Shown: piece by piece, positions 1 to 9,153 of the stretch
Numbering within the stretch: the first letter of the stretch is position 1
Layout: every line of letters begins with the position of its first letter
Assembly (NCBI GenBank): GCA_964484465.1
Contig: CAZAFL010000026.1
Location: 1 to 45,821 of the forward strand
Length of the DNA: 45,821 nt
Direction of reading: 5' to 3'
Source: CAZAFL01 sp964484465
GTDB lineage: Bacteria > Bacteroidota > Ignavibacteria > UBA10030 > SZUA-254
Program-made: the position numbers and the translations under genes
The notes under the pieces: generated by a model
Database searches by the model: none
Told to the model about the DNA's origin: nothing
The model's input: the letters and a program-made list of their open reading frames with translations, nothing else

Positions 1-137
1 CCGGCATCGACCATTGCTTTCACAATCCGGTCAACACGCGTCTGATCGTACGCGCGAAATTCCAGTTGTGCCTGTTTTGCCTTTTGCACAAGATCGCGCA
101 TTTCCTGAATCGATTGCAGATCTTTATCGAGTGGCAT
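1..137 (-). CDS. Probable CoA-acylating aldehyde dehydrogenase, N-terminal fragment
   Basis: Only the first 45 codons are present; the gene continues beyond the left edge. The start is the ATG at 137, with AAGGA a few bases upstream. The fragment has a DKDLQSIQ segment, an amphipathic helix and a VDRIVKAM segment. This resembles the N-terminus of EutE/PduP-type CoA-acylating aldehyde dehydrogenases, which convert an aldehyde to an acyl-CoA, often inside bacterial microcompartments. The catalytic cysteine region is not in view, so the substrate cannot be read. It lies 24 bases downstream of the PPC-domain gene on the same strand. Two microcompartment vertex genes at 15162-15736 fit a microcompartment role, but that link is inferred. 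Another aldehyde dehydrogenase subfamily remains possible. Confidence 0.6.
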   Translation of the reverse strand, partial: MPLDKDLQSIQEMRDLVQKAKQAQLEFRAYDQTRVDRIVKAMVDA

Positions 138-161
138 ATGATATTCCTTGGGGAATGGTAA

Positions 162-599
162 CTATGTTAATTTTTCTGAACTCCAGAGAAACAATCCTGT
201 TCGCTCATCATGTACGCGAACAAGTTCATCCCCTTCAAACTCGTCAATAAAAACTTCACAAGCAAACAGTTTTGTCCCGGGTAACAGATGTCCTCCAAAT
301 ACTCTTCCTTGTGCGTCACCAAGAAGAATATGGACATGAACAAACGGTTTCCCATCACGCATGCTGATATTCCCGTGCAGGTTGAGTATTTCCATTCCAC
401 CCGGGAATTCTATCGGATTGTATTTCTTCGTGTTCTGATCATAGTACGCGACAACCGCATGTGTCGTCGCTCCTATTGCCGAAATGCGTCCGAGTCGAAT
501 GTTTTCTTTCTGAACTATCTTCGTTAACCCTTCGTACAATTCTGCACCGAAGGGGAGCTGTCCCATCACGGTTCGTTTTATTCTGTAGTTCGGCGTCAC
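162..599 (-). CDS. PPC-domain (DUF296/PCC) protein
   Basis: This 145-residue protein matches the length of stand-alone bacterial PPC/DUF296 proteins. These form trimers and carry a conserved His-rich metal site. Visible hallmarks are the N-terminal GQLPFGAELYEGL segment, the central ISAIGATTHAVV strand, HVHILLGD, and GGHLLPG followed by an acidic C-terminal strand. Such proteins are often labelled DNA-binding by analogy with plant AT-hook proteins, but no AT-hook is present and the bacterial function is unclear. The gene starts 19 bases after the metalloprotease gene ends and sits just before the aldehyde dehydrogenase, so the three are probably cotranscribed. A role linked to the aldehyde dehydrogenase is an inference from position. 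Confidence 0.85.
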   Translation of the reverse strand: MTPNYRIKRTVMGQLPFGAELYEGLTKIVQKENIRLGRISAIGATTHAVVAYYDQNTKKYNPIEFPGGMEILNLHGNISMRDGKPFVHVHILLGDAQGRVFGGHLLPGTKLFACEVFIDEFEGDELVRVHDERTGLFLWSSEKLT

Positions 600-618
600 G
601 CTTCAGCTCCAATATGGT

Positions 619-3252
619 TTATTGAGTTACGACCTGTGCCTGGAGAGATTCTTTCAGGGCCGCATCGATGCGGGCACGCGTTTCATCGAGGTGAGCGCGG
701 GTCATATCATCAAGTTTCGACTTCATGGAAGACGCGGCTCCCTTTTGAATTGCGAGCAGGTCGGACCGTGCGAGCGTCCGTGCGTCTTCCGGCGTGCCCG
801 ACTGAGGTTTCAGCAGAAGTTCAATAAGTTTTGCCAGATGTGCACGTTGTAATCCGCGCCTGAACCCGTTGATGTTGTTCCCCGAGGTTAGTTCGGACCA
901 AATGGATTCACGTATACCCCTGAACATTTCCGACATCGTAAATTTCTCCTGCTGCTTCGAATACCTGCTTTCAATATCCACCAATCTGCCGAGTGTTATT
1001 GGATTATAAAGACGGTCCAGAGGAGGCCGCTGCATCGAGAGGACAAAATCGTGGATAGGGAAATCGACCCGCTGCACCTGAATAAGAGAAAATTCAAAAT
1101 CGTAGAGGCGCTCGATAGCAAGTTTATTTATAAGCGAAGAAGAAAATTTGAATGCGTCGGGACCGAATAAATTGGTCTTGAGAAAGGCCAGTGCTTCGCG
1201 CTGTTTCGACGCCGGAACGGGTTCGTACGGGATATGGTTACCCGGGTCGCCAACATGGCTCCGGTAATGATAAATGCCGCCGATATATTTACTCGCCGTT
1301 AAACCCGCGAGAAAATATTCGCTGAAGCCGTTGCTGAAGACACGACGGAATTTTTGATACCGCAAGCCGTTCTTTGCGTCGAGCTTTGATTCCATCTTGC
1401 CCCAAAGTTCTCGGACAAGTTTTATCCGGTTCCGATAATAGGCAAGAGGGTCATCACCGAGGTCAAAGACATTTGTTACAGGGTCGATTCCCTGAGGCGA
1501 AAAACCGAATGCATCTTCATCTGTGCCGTACGCAAGTTTCGGGTCTGATGCCCGGGACGCGATTTTTTCGAGTTCAGGTAGTTCTCCGTCCGGACTTGTC
1601 GCGTTGATGGGTTTATATGCGTATTCGATAGCCCAATAATCGTAGGGTCCTAACGTCGTTTGCCAGTATTGACCCTGACGTGCGGGATCAGATGCAAGGT
1701 TAACGGGAATGTAATCCATGACAGACCCCGTTATGCCATCCGACATTGTCAGTCCGTTGTTCTGCAATTCGCTGGTAGTATGAATCGAGCTCGCCCGGAA
1801 ATTGTGACGCAGTCCGAGTGTATGCCCCACTTCATGTGCAATAAGACCGATGAGGTAATCATTGACAAATTTTTTGGCGAGAGAATCATTTTCATCGAGT
1901 AACCCGCGTGCTTCCAACAAACTCCACCCGAACGCAGCTTCGCGAACGGCCCCTTCGCCATAATTACAGGAATACTGGTTCGCAGTGAGCTCACTCGTTT
2001 TCATTTTGTTTGCCATTGTCAGCGGGTTGACAAATTCTTCATAATCCTTCACGATGAATCTCGTTATATCTGAACTGACTCTTATATCGGCATCGTAAAT
2101 TTCACCCGTGAATGGATTGGTCAGCGAAGGGCCTACTGCATAGCCGCCGCCTGGAATGACAATCCAGCGGATCGTATGGTATCGGACATCAGCAGGGTCC
2201 CAATCACTGCTGTCGGGCTGTTGTTTTACAACGATAGCATCCTTATAACCTATACGCTCAAATGCCTTATTCCATAATAAGACGCCGTCAGAAACGGCTT
2301 TTCTGTATTCCAACGGGATTGTGTTTTCTAACCAGTAGACAATCGGTTCTTCCGGAGGAGAAAGCTGTTCATTTGGGTTTGCTTTTACGAGATGCCAGCG
2401 GTTAATGTAGCGACGGTATGGGGAATCTTCCGTTCCTTTGGTGTAATCCTGGTACATTGTGAGGAAATGGCCGACGCGGTCGTCGGCAAGGCGCGGGCGA
2501 TAACCGGTTTCAGGGAGTACGGAGAGACTGTAGTGGTATTTATGCTGGATGCTCCGTGTATCTGCGATTGGACCAAACCCCGGTTTTGGTTTGTTCGTCG
2601 TATACGTCAGGGTGACTTCAATCTCAGTATTTTTTGGAAACGATTTGAAACCGGAATAGTAAGAATTTTCCTTGTCGAAGTTGAAATCCACTTTGAAAGC
2701 CTCCTGTAATTCTCCAGTGACAAACGCAAAATCCTGAAGGAACATTGAGGACGGGTCGATCAGGATGCTTCCCCGCTCGGGGTGCGGCATGCTTTCAATT
2801 TTTGCCGAGCCGAGAAAGGAATTTGTGACGCCACGCGGTATCGCCCGGCTGATCGGTGATGTCGAATCCGCCCGAAAATAGACATTCTTATGAAGCAGTT
2901 GAATTTTTTTTCCGACACGTTTGAAAATGAACGGGAAATTTTCCAGCATAGCCCCGCCGTCATAATATCGCCCGTCTCCGGCTTCGCGTGTGAACGAGCA
3001 GAGAAAAACTTTGTCGATTTGGTCCGGTTTTATTTCCATCAACATCTTATTTTCATCTTCTTTGACAAACAGGGTAAAGAGGCCCGGGATCTCTTTGTAG
3101 TCTTTCACGACATCGGCGAACGGTTTCTCATCGCCGTGTTTAGAGGTGTCGGGTTTTGAGGTTGGCTTCGGTTGTGCGATAGTTGAGATCGCAGAAAGAA
3201 GAATACAGCTTAGGGTAAGTGAAATTCCTCGGACATTGTTTGTCGTTGCCAT
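619..3252 (-). CDS. Secreted zinc metalloprotease of the DUF5117/DUF4953 type
   Basis: This is an 877-residue protein with an N-terminal signal sequence (hydrophobic stretch about residues 8-26). It has a metzincin-style zinc site, HEVGHTLGLRH, at residues 473-483, followed by NF. The layout (N-terminal DUF5117-like region, catalytic domain, DUF4953-like C-terminus) and length match a family of large putative zinc proteases common in Bacteroidota and relatives. It is presumably exported and cleaves proteins in the periplasm or outside the cell; its substrates are unknown. An AGG-rich ribosome site (GGAGG) precedes the ATG at 3252. It follows ruvB by 27 bases with no terminator seen, so it may be read from the ruv transcript although its role is unrelated. 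Confidence 0.88.
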   Translation of the reverse strand: MATTNNVRGISLTLSCILLSAISTIAQPKPTSKPDTSKHGDEKPFADVVKDYKEIPGLFTLFVKEDENKMLMEIKPDQIDKVFLCSFTREAGDGRYYDGGAMLENFPFIFKRVGKKIQLLHKNVYFRADSTSPISRAIPRGVTNSFLGSAKIESMPHPERGSILIDPSSMFLQDFAFVTGELQEAFKVDFNFDKENSYYSGFKSFPKNTEIEVTLTYTTNKPKPGFGPIADTRSIQHKYHYSLSVLPETGYRPRLADDRVGHFLTMYQDYTKGTEDSPYRRYINRWHLVKANPNEQLSPPEEPIVYWLENTIPLEYRKAVSDGVLLWNKAFERIGYKDAIVVKQQPDSSDWDPADVRYHTIRWIVIPGGGYAVGPSLTNPFTGEIYDADIRVSSDITRFIVKDYEEFVNPLTMANKMKTSELTANQYSCNYGEGAVREAAFGWSLLEARGLLDENDSLAKKFVNDYLIGLIAHEVGHTLGLRHNFRASSIHTTSELQNNGLTMSDGITGSVMDYIPVNLASDPARQGQYWQTTLGPYDYWAIEYAYKPINATSPDGELPELEKIASRASDPKLAYGTDEDAFGFSPQGIDPVTNVFDLGDDPLAYYRNRIKLVRELWGKMESKLDAKNGLRYQKFRRVFSNGFSEYFLAGLTASKYIGGIYHYRSHVGDPGNHIPYEPVPASKQREALAFLKTNLFGPDAFKFSSSLINKLAIERLYDFEFSLIQVQRVDFPIHDFVLSMQRPPLDRLYNPITLGRLVDIESRYSKQQEKFTMSEMFRGIRESIWSELTSGNNINGFRRGLQRAHLAKLIELLLKPQSGTPEDARTLARSDLLAIQKGAASSMKSKLDDMTRAHLDETRARIDAALKESLQAQVVTQ

Positions 3253-3279
3253 ACGAACCTCCGATAAAAATAATTACAA

Positions 3280-4338
3280 TTAATATTTTGTGCTGTGGAA
3301 CAGGTTTTCCTGCGCGTCAGAGAAGTTTGGTTTTCTTCCAAAGTGTTCATACGTCAGTTTTGTCACCAGTCGTCCCCGCTGTGTTCGTTTCAAAAATCCT
3401 TCCTGGATGAGATACGGTTCGTACACTTCCTCGATGGTGCCGGGCTCCTCTCCGACGGCGACAGAGAGTGTGCTGATGCCTACCGGGCCGCCATTAAATT
3501 TCTCTATCAAAGCCAATAAAATTCTTTTGTCCATATCATCAAGACCATGCTTATCCACTTCCAGAGCTATGAGAGCATAGTCGGCAACTTCTTTCGTAAT
3601 CGTATCGTCAAAACGGGCAAGCTTCTCGTCCGCCTGTGCGAAATCGCGACATCGTTTGAGTAAACGGTTAGCGATACGCGGTGTTCCGCGTGAACGGCGG
3701 GCTATCTCAGCACAACCCTCAGGGGCGATTCTTACATTCATGATTGTTGCAGAGCGACCGATAATGCTTTCGAGCTCGTTCGCGGGGTAATAATCCAGCC
3801 TGTTCGCCATTCCGAACCTCGAGCGGAGCGGCGCAGACAGGAGTCCTGCGCGGGTTGTTGCCCCGATGAGAGTGAAACGGGGAATTTCCAGCTGCACACT
3901 TCTTGCATTTGGTCCGCTGTCAATGACAATGTCGATTTTGAAATCTTCCATTGCCGAATAAAGATACTCTTCCACTACAGGATTAAGACGATGGATTTCG
4001 TCGATGAAAAGAACATCTCCCGCAGTAAGGCTTGTGAGGACACCGGCAAGGTTATACGGCTTATCAAGGGCGGGACCGGATGTAACCCTTATTTGCCCCT
4101 GCATTTCGTTGGCGATGATATATGCGAGAGTCGTTTTTCCGAGACCGGGTGGACCTGTGAGCAGTACATGGTCGAGGCTTTCTCCCCGTTTTTTTGCTGC
4201 ATTGATAAATACGCGGAGGTTATCAACAATTTTTTTCTGACCGACGAAGTTCTCGAACTGGAACGGCCGTAAACTCTGGTCAAACTCCGCTTCTGCCGTC
4301 AGTTGTTCCGGTGCTGTGTGGTTAGATTGGCGCGCCAT
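3280..4338 (-). CDS. ruvB: Holliday junction branch migration DNA helicase RuvB
   Basis: RuvB is the ring-shaped AAA+ motor that drives Holliday junction branch migration with RuvA during recombinational repair. The 352-residue length is typical. Walker A (GPPGLGKTT) is at residues 62-70, Walker B reads LFIDEIHRL, and the sensor/arginine segment GATTRAG is intact. The C-terminal winged helix (GGPVGISTLSVAVGEE and RTQRGRLVT) is complete. It lies 72 bases downstream of ruvA in a ruvC-ruvA-ruvB order on the minus strand. The ATG at 4338 is the natural start; the first 20 residues are a variable tail. Confidence 0.97.
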   Translation of the reverse strand: MARQSNHTAPEQLTAEAEFDQSLRPFQFENFVGQKKIVDNLRVFINAAKKRGESLDHVLLTGPPGLGKTTLAYIIANEMQGQIRVTSGPALDKPYNLAGVLTSLTAGDVLFIDEIHRLNPVVEEYLYSAMEDFKIDIVIDSGPNARSVQLEIPRFTLIGATTRAGLLSAPLRSRFGMANRLDYYPANELESIIGRSATIMNVRIAPEGCAEIARRSRGTPRIANRLLKRCRDFAQADEKLARFDDTITKEVADYALIALEVDKHGLDDMDKRILLALIEKFNGGPVGISTLSVAVGEEPGTIEEVYEPYLIQEGFLKRTQRGRLVTKLTYEHFGRKPNFSDAQENLFHSTKY

Positions 4339-4410
4339 GACACTGGTTTGAATTTACTGAGTTTGGGATTGAATAGCAACCCCGGGCGTGACACGCGGAG
4401 GAGTGAACGA

Positions 4411-5013
4411 CTATTTTGAAGCATGCCGAAGGGCGGCTTTAATCAATTCTTCGACTGGAATATCTTTATTGGGAGATTCATTGAGAACGGTTCGCAGGGA
4501 TTGTTCCGCACTCGACCTCGAATATCCGAGCGACATGAGCGCAACAACCGCTTCCGCGCGGGTTTTCATTTGCATCGTGGAAGAAATCGAACTTTTTTCG
4601 GTAATTTCAGTCTTTGATATCTTATCACGCAATTCAATGATAAGACGTTCGGCGGTTTTTTTCCCTACGCCGGAAATTGAAGTCAGGGCATGAATATTTC
4701 CCTCGATGATCCCTCTCTTTAGCTCGTCGGTATTGAGGCCGGAAAGAATTCCTTGCGCCATTTTGGGGCCTATTCCCGATACTGAAATGAGGAGGCGAAA
4801 CATTGACCGTTCATCTTCTGTGGCAAATCCATACAACTGCATCGCGTCTTCGCGTACATGCATATAGGTGAGGATTCTTACAATCCCGCTAGTGTGCTGA
4901 ATCTTTTCAAATGTCGATAGAGGAATATTTATAAGATAGCCGACGCCGTGCACATCAACCACGATTTCTGTCGGGTTTTTTTGTGTTAAGGTTCCTTCAA
5001 CAAATGAAATCAT
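4411..5013 (-). CDS. ruvA: Holliday junction DNA-binding protein RuvA
   Basis: RuvA is the tetrameric protein that clamps the Holliday junction and loads RuvB. The 200-residue protein has the N-terminal OB fold starting MISFVEGTL. It has two helix-hairpin-helix motifs (SGIGPKMAQGIL and SGVGKKTAERLI) and a C-terminal UBA-like domain that contacts RuvB (AEAVVALMSLGYSRSSAEQSL). It begins 11 bases after the end of ruvC and is followed by ruvB, so RuvABC can be made together. All domains expected of the family are present. Confidence 0.97.
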   Translation of the reverse strand: MISFVEGTLTQKNPTEIVVDVHGVGYLINIPLSTFEKIQHTSGIVRILTYMHVREDAMQLYGFATEDERSMFRLLISVSGIGPKMAQGILSGLNTDELKRGIIEGNIHALTSISGVGKKTAERLIIELRDKISKTEITEKSSISSTMQMKTRAEAVVALMSLGYSRSSAEQSLRTVLNESPNKDIPVEELIKAALRHASK

Positions 5014-5024
5014 TGTGTGGAAAG

Positions 5025-5567
5025 TTATTGAAGGCGGGATAGTTTGGATGGGTTAGCGGCAACGAACGCTTTCCAGCTTTTGAACCGTCCGTTGGGTTCA
5101 ACCGTTCGATGGAGATGACATATAGCGACAGCCAGGGCGTCCGTGATATCGTAATATTTTGGTTTATGAGAAAGTTTCAGAAGTGATGAGACCATATACT
5201 GTACCTGCTGTTTTGATGCAGTCCCGCTGCCGACGATCGCTTTTTTTACCTCGCGCGGGGAATATTCGCTGGTCGGGAGTTCGCGCGAAACAGCCGCGAG
5301 CATCGCAACGCCGCGTGCGTGGCCGAGTTTAAGCGCCGATTGAGCATTCTTTCCGTAGAATGCCGTTTCTATTGCACACACATCAGGGTGAAACTCCTCG
5401 ATGACATCATGAAGCGTTTCAAAAATTGATTTCAACCGTAACGGCATCGATGTTCTGCTGTCATTCTTTATTGCATCGCATGCGAGGACGCTCACCTTGC
5501 CATTCCTGCTTTCGATGATGCCGTAGCCAGTGATTAGTGTGCCGGGGTCTATGCCGAGAATAACCAT
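5025..5567 (-). CDS. ruvC: Holliday junction resolvase RuvC
   Basis: RuvC is the dimeric endonuclease that cuts Holliday junctions held by RuvA and RuvB. The 180-residue form begins MVILGIDPGT. The acidic catalytic residues are seen in GIDPGT, in the Glu of CAIETAFYGKNAQSALKLG, and in the DITDALAVAICH segment near the C-terminus. The start at 5567 gives the usual family N-terminus, just before the first catalytic Asp. An in-frame ATG at 5621 would add 18 residues and overlap the stop of the yebC gene as ATGA. That overlap allows translational coupling, so the longer form cannot be excluded. Neither start has a clear ribosome-binding sequence. Confidence 0.93.
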   Translation of the reverse strand: MVILGIDPGTLITGYGIIESRNGKVSVLACDAIKNDSRTSMPLRLKSIFETLHDVIEEFHPDVCAIETAFYGKNAQSALKLGHARGVAMLAAVSRELPTSEYSPREVKKAIVGSGTASKQQVQYMVSSLLKLSHKPKYYDITDALAVAICHLHRTVEPNGRFKSWKAFVAANPSKLSRLQ

Positions 5568-5620
5568 TGCCCGACGGTTCTGTTGTTCATGATAGGAGAG
5601 ACGGTCACCGGTCAGCGACA

Positions 5621-6370
5621 TCAGGCGTTAAATGTCGCAAGGACTTTTTCATCGATGTCGAAATTAGCATAAATGTGCTGAACATCCTCGTGGTCTTCCA
5701 ATGCTTCCATCAACCGGAGTGTCAGCTCGGCATCCTTTCCTTCGACGTGAACTGTCATTTCGGGAATCATCTGTATCTCGGCGTCTTCAATTTTAATGCC
5801 TTTCGATTCAAGCGTCTGACGGATGCGGTCGAATTGTTCAGGTGCGGTGATAATCTGGAAAGAATCTTCTTCAGTTTTCATATCTTCTGCGCCGGCGTCA
5901 AGAGCTATGCTCATCAGCTCATCTTCCGAAGCGGTTATTTTCGGGATATTGATAATCCCTTTACGATGAAACATATGTGAGACTGAGTTAGTGGCGCCGA
6001 ATTTTCCATTATTCTTCTCAAGGATATGGCGTATTTCGGCGACAGTCCGGTTCTTATTGTCCGTCACAGATTCGATAATCAGAGCAACCCCCGAAGGTCC
6101 AAACCCTTCATAGGTTACTTCCTCATACGAAACCCCCGGCAATTCTCCGGTCCCCCGCTGGATGGCTCGCTTGATATTTTCGGCGGGCATATTTGCAGTC
6201 TGAGCTTTTTCAACCGCAAGCCGGAGACGGGGATTACCCTGGAGGTTGCCGCCGCCCTGTCGGGCGGCGATTGTCATTTCTTTAATGATTTTTGTAAAGA
6301 GTCTGCCGCGCTTTGCATCGTTTGCACCCTTTTTCCTTTTAATTTTCGCCCACTTATTATGTCCTGACAT
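5621..6370 (-). CDS. yebC: YebC/PmpR family protein (TACO1-like)
   Basis: This is a 249-residue member of the YebC/TACO1 family. Members were first described as transcription regulators, and several are now linked to ribosome function on difficult sequences. The N-terminus MSGHNKWAKIKRKK, the GRLFTKIIKEM motif and the middle block GTGELPGVSYEEVTYEGFGP are diagnostic, and the three family domains are full length. The ATG at 6370 is chosen because it gives the canonical MSGHNKW start and has GGAGG about nine bases upstream. It starts two bases after the recJ stop and runs into ruvC. The neighbourhood next to ruvC is common for this family. Confidence 0.94.
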   Translation of the reverse strand: MSGHNKWAKIKRKKGANDAKRGRLFTKIIKEMTIAARQGGGNLQGNPRLRLAVEKAQTANMPAENIKRAIQRGTGELPGVSYEEVTYEGFGPSGVALIIESVTDNKNRTVAEIRHILEKNNGKFGATNSVSHMFHRKGIINIPKITASEDELMSIALDAGAEDMKTEEDSFQIITAPEQFDRIRQTLESKGIKIEDAEIQMIPEMTVHVEGKDAELTLRLMEALEDHEDVQHIYANFDIDEKVLATFNA

Positions 6371-6372
6371 GA

Positions 6373-8121
6373 TCAATTACCTCCGTTACTTTTTCTAATG
6401 TCTTTTATTTTAAGTTGCGGAAAAACTTCGTTCGGCGGTGAATTTGGACTTGCGTTGGACGAGGACCATTCGTGTTCGTCCACAGAGAAAACGATATCCA
6501 GCGCTTTGCCGTTATGCCGTACCGAATCGATGAGGGAGCCGAGTCCGAAACCAATGGCGTCGAAGACAGCCTGTTGTTGCCGGACTTTGAACCGGAGATG
6601 GTCTTTGCCGACAATTTTCGGTGTGCCGATTACCTCCACGTTGCGGGAAAGAAAGATCGGCCTCATATTGCCCGGACCGAAAGGTGCAAATTCCTTCAAC
6701 ACCCGGAGAAATCGCGGCGTGAGTTCAGTAAGGTTGATTTCGGTATCAATTTTGATTTCAGGAGTTCGGACATCTTCTGTCATGAGTTCCTCGACAGCCG
6801 TGTTGAATGCCTGTCGAAACTCTCCCACCTTGTCGAGTTCGACGGCGAGCCCGGCAGCATATTTGTGCCCTCCGAATTGAATGAGTTTATCTTCGACCTT
6901 TTTTAATGCTTTATGAATATCAAACCCGACAATACTGCGTGCCGAACCCTTCGCGATACCATCGACGGTTGTCATCATAATCGTCGGGCGATAATACTTT
7001 TCAACGAGACGGGAAGCCACAATGCCGATGACCCCGGGGTGCCATTGTTCATAATGGAGCACAATCGCCGGGTCGTTGTCCACGCTCAGAATTGTTTCGG
7101 CAAGCTCCTGTGCTTTCACAAATGTATCTTCGTCAATTTTTCTTCGTTGACGATTTTCTTCCTCGAGGATTTGCGCGAGTCCCATCGCTGTTTGTTCATC
7201 TTCACTTGTCAGTAAGCGCACTGCGCGCGATGCATCTCCCATTCTGCCGACCGCATTGATGCGGGGGGCGAGAACAAATACTATTTGCCCCGTCGAGATT
7301 TTTCCCATTTGCGTCCCCGAACTGTTAATCAGCGCCTGAATCCCCGGGCGCGGCGTTGAATTGATCTGCTGTAGGCCGATTTTGGTCAGAATTCTGTTTT
7401 CGCCGACGAGAGGGACAATGTCGGCAGTTGTTGCAAGTGTGACGAAATCGAGGTACTGAAAGACCGATTCTTCCTCACCACGCCGGCGTGCAATGGCATG
7501 AATCAGCTTGAAACCCACGCCGCACCCGCAAAGGGATTTTGAAGGATAATGGCACTTTGGCTTAAGAGGGTCGAGGACCGCATGGGCTTTAGGGAGAGTT
7601 TCACCGGGTTCATGGTGGTCGCAGATTACCACATCGATGCCAAGCGAGCGGGCATATTCCACCTGGTCGATAGCGGTGATTCCGCAATCGACCGAGATCA
7701 AAAGTGTTATTCCGTACTCTTTTCCCCGGTCTATTCCGGTTTTTGATATTCCGTAGCCTTCTTTCACCCGGTCCGGAATATGAAAGATCGTGTCGAGGCC
7801 GAGATGCTTGAAATATAAGTAAAGCATCGCTGCGCTGTTGGTACCATCGACATCGTAATCACCGAAGACGAGTATGCGTTCATTTGCCTCAACCGCCTTC
7901 AGGACGCGGGCGACAGCCTGCTCCATGCCATCCATCAGGAATGGGTCGTGGAGATTTTTCAACTCGGGGCGAAAGAATACTTTCGCTTCATCATACGTTG
8001 TGATCCCGCGATGAATCAAAACTTTGGCAATAGATTCCGAAACATTAATCTCTTTGGCAAGGTTGGCGGTAGTTTCGGGGTCGGGAGATGGTGCTATTGT
8101 CCAGCGATATTCTCTTTTCAT
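6373..8121 (-). CDS. recJ: Single-stranded-DNA-specific exonuclease RecJ
   Basis: RecJ is the 5'-to-3' single-strand exonuclease of recombination and mismatch repair. The 582-residue protein carries the DHH phosphoesterase motifs in order: DYDVDGTNSAAMLY, VDCGITAI and CDHHEPGE, followed by the DHHA1 motif GGHKYAAGLAV and a C-terminal OB-like domain. The start at 8121 (MKREYRW) fits family length and has AAAGG about 11 bases upstream. An ATG four codons earlier at 8133 is the alternative. A longer open frame reaches back into rnpB but is not used, since it would translate the RNase P RNA 3' end. It ends two bases before yebC. Confidence 0.95.
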   Translation of the reverse strand: MKREYRWTIAPSPDPETTANLAKEINVSESIAKVLIHRGITTYDEAKVFFRPELKNLHDPFLMDGMEQAVARVLKAVEANERILVFGDYDVDGTNSAAMLYLYFKHLGLDTIFHIPDRVKEGYGISKTGIDRGKEYGITLLISVDCGITAIDQVEYARSLGIDVVICDHHEPGETLPKAHAVLDPLKPKCHYPSKSLCGCGVGFKLIHAIARRRGEEESVFQYLDFVTLATTADIVPLVGENRILTKIGLQQINSTPRPGIQALINSSGTQMGKISTGQIVFVLAPRINAVGRMGDASRAVRLLTSEDEQTAMGLAQILEEENRQRRKIDEDTFVKAQELAETILSVDNDPAIVLHYEQWHPGVIGIVASRLVEKYYRPTIMMTTVDGIAKGSARSIVGFDIHKALKKVEDKLIQFGGHKYAAGLAVELDKVGEFRQAFNTAVEELMTEDVRTPEIKIDTEINLTELTPRFLRVLKEFAPFGPGNMRPIFLSRNVEVIGTPKIVGKDHLRFKVRQQQAVFDAIGFGLGSLIDSVRHNGKALDIVFSVDEHEWSSSNASPNSPPNEVFPQLKIKDIRKSNGGN

Positions 8122-8228
8122 GGCACAATGCATCCTTTTGGTAAATGTTTTTGAAGTCCACGTCTCTTGCCGGTCGGCAGAGAGTAAACTCTCAACACCT
8201 GAAAAAAGGAATATTCTGAAAAGAGGAA

Positions 8229-8670
8229 AGCCGCGCGTCTGTAAGCCGAATTCTGTTTGGTCCCGGTGGGACCACTGCAATCATTTCTCTTGTTTCGCCT
8301 TCACAGGCGAAATCGAGCGACCTACCCGTTCCGCAGTGACCCGGGTTTTCGGGTCAAGCCTGAGCGGACTCCTCATCTTCTGAAGAATACAACGTGGTAT
8401 TCCTCAATAGTACGGAACGTACGCGGTCTTGCTCCGAATAGGGTTTGTCTGCTCTCAACATTGCTGGTGAGAAGGTGAGCTCTTACCTCGCCGTTTCACC
8501 CTTATCACGACGTTAAGCAAATGCCAAACGTCGGGACGGTTTATTTTCTGTGACACTTTCCGTTGTCGCTGACTTTCGCCAGCGACACCCTCCTGTTAGG
8601 AGGTACTCTGTCCAGTGGAGTTCGGACTTTCCTCTCCGCCGATGGCGGAGCGATTGCACGCCGCGCGGCT
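8229..8670 (-). ncRNA. rnpB: RNase P RNA, bacterial type A
   Basis: This is the catalytic RNA of RNase P, which trims the 5' leader of tRNA precursors. Read on the minus strand, it contains the signature GAGGAAAGTCCG (8634-8623), CACAGAAA, GGTAAGAGCTCACC (8487-8474), AGAGCAGACAAACCC and the 3' P4 strand ACAGAATTCGGCTTA. The ends pair to form P1: AGCCGCGCG at 8670-8662 with CGCGCGGCT at 8237-8229. About 442 nt matches type A RNAs. It lies 66 bases after the RNase HI family gene and 107 bases before recJ on the same strand. No own promoter of the kind seen elsewhere in the window and no strong terminator were found, so it may be processed from the longer transcript. Confidence 0.96.
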
Positions 8671-8736
8671 ATTTTCCTTCTTTACAAGGTTGATAAATGA
8701 TCGGCCGGGATACTTAGTTTCCGACCGAATAGTGAA

Positions 8737-9153
8737 TTAAACTTTTAGTTTCCGTTTACTGTCGATGCCGGCGTTTGCCAACAGGTCAGCATCACGGTTC
8801 TGCTCACGTTCGACATGAGAGATTTCGAACTCAAATGGTCCGGACTGAATCAAGCGGCTTGCCTCCTGAAAATATTTTTGCAAATGCTTGTCTCTCACTT
8901 TATATACTCCCTGAAGTTGCCGGACCATCAATTGACTGTCAGAATATACAATGAGTTTATCACAACCCGTCTGTTGTGCTTTCTTTAGACAGGCAATAAG
9001 CGCTTCGTATTCAGCAACGTTGTTCGTACCATTTCCAAGATACCCGCCTCCTGAAAAAATTACTCTTCCTTGTTCATCCCGCAGGATAACTCCGATGCCG
9101 CTTTCTCCGGGGTTCCCACGTGACGCCCCGTCGCAGTAGGCGTAGATCGTCAT
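8737..9153 (-). CDS. RNase HI family protein
   Basis: This 138-residue protein has an RNase HI fold and probably removes RNA from RNA-DNA hybrids. The acidic catalytic set is visible: Asp8 in CDGASRGNPG, Glu48 in NNVAEYEAL, Asp72 in VYSDSQL and Asp in NRDADLLAN near residue 121-123. It lacks the basic-protrusion insertion of E. coli RnhA and resembles the shorter YpdQ/Rv2228c-type enzymes, so a gene symbol is not assigned. The ATG at 9153 overlaps the stop of the upstream zinc-ribbon gene as ATGA, which indicates coupled translation. rnpB follows downstream. Confidence 0.92.
   Translation of the reverse strand: MTIYAYCDGASRGNPGESGIGVILRDEQGRVIFSGGGYLGNGTNNVAEYEALIACLKKAQQTGCDKLIVYSDSQLMVRQLQGVYKVRDKHLQKYFQEASRLIQSGPFEFEISHVEREQNRDADLLANAGIDSKRKLKV

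Noticed and set aside
4338..4390. TTG-N20-TAAATTCA just upstream of ruvB as a promoter
   Set aside because: The element ends only about ten bases before the ruvB ATG, so a transcript would be leaderless, and the -10 part is poor. ruvB is better explained as part of the ruvC-ruvA-ruvB run.
6472..6906. Plus-strand open frame of 144 codons
   Set aside because: It lies fully inside recJ on the other strand, has no family resemblance, and recJ is conserved through the same stretch.
8121..8280. N-terminal extension of RecJ reaching into rnpB
   Set aside because: It would translate the 3' end of the RNase P RNA. RecJ homologues begin close to MKREYRW, and a ribosome site precedes the ATG at 8121.
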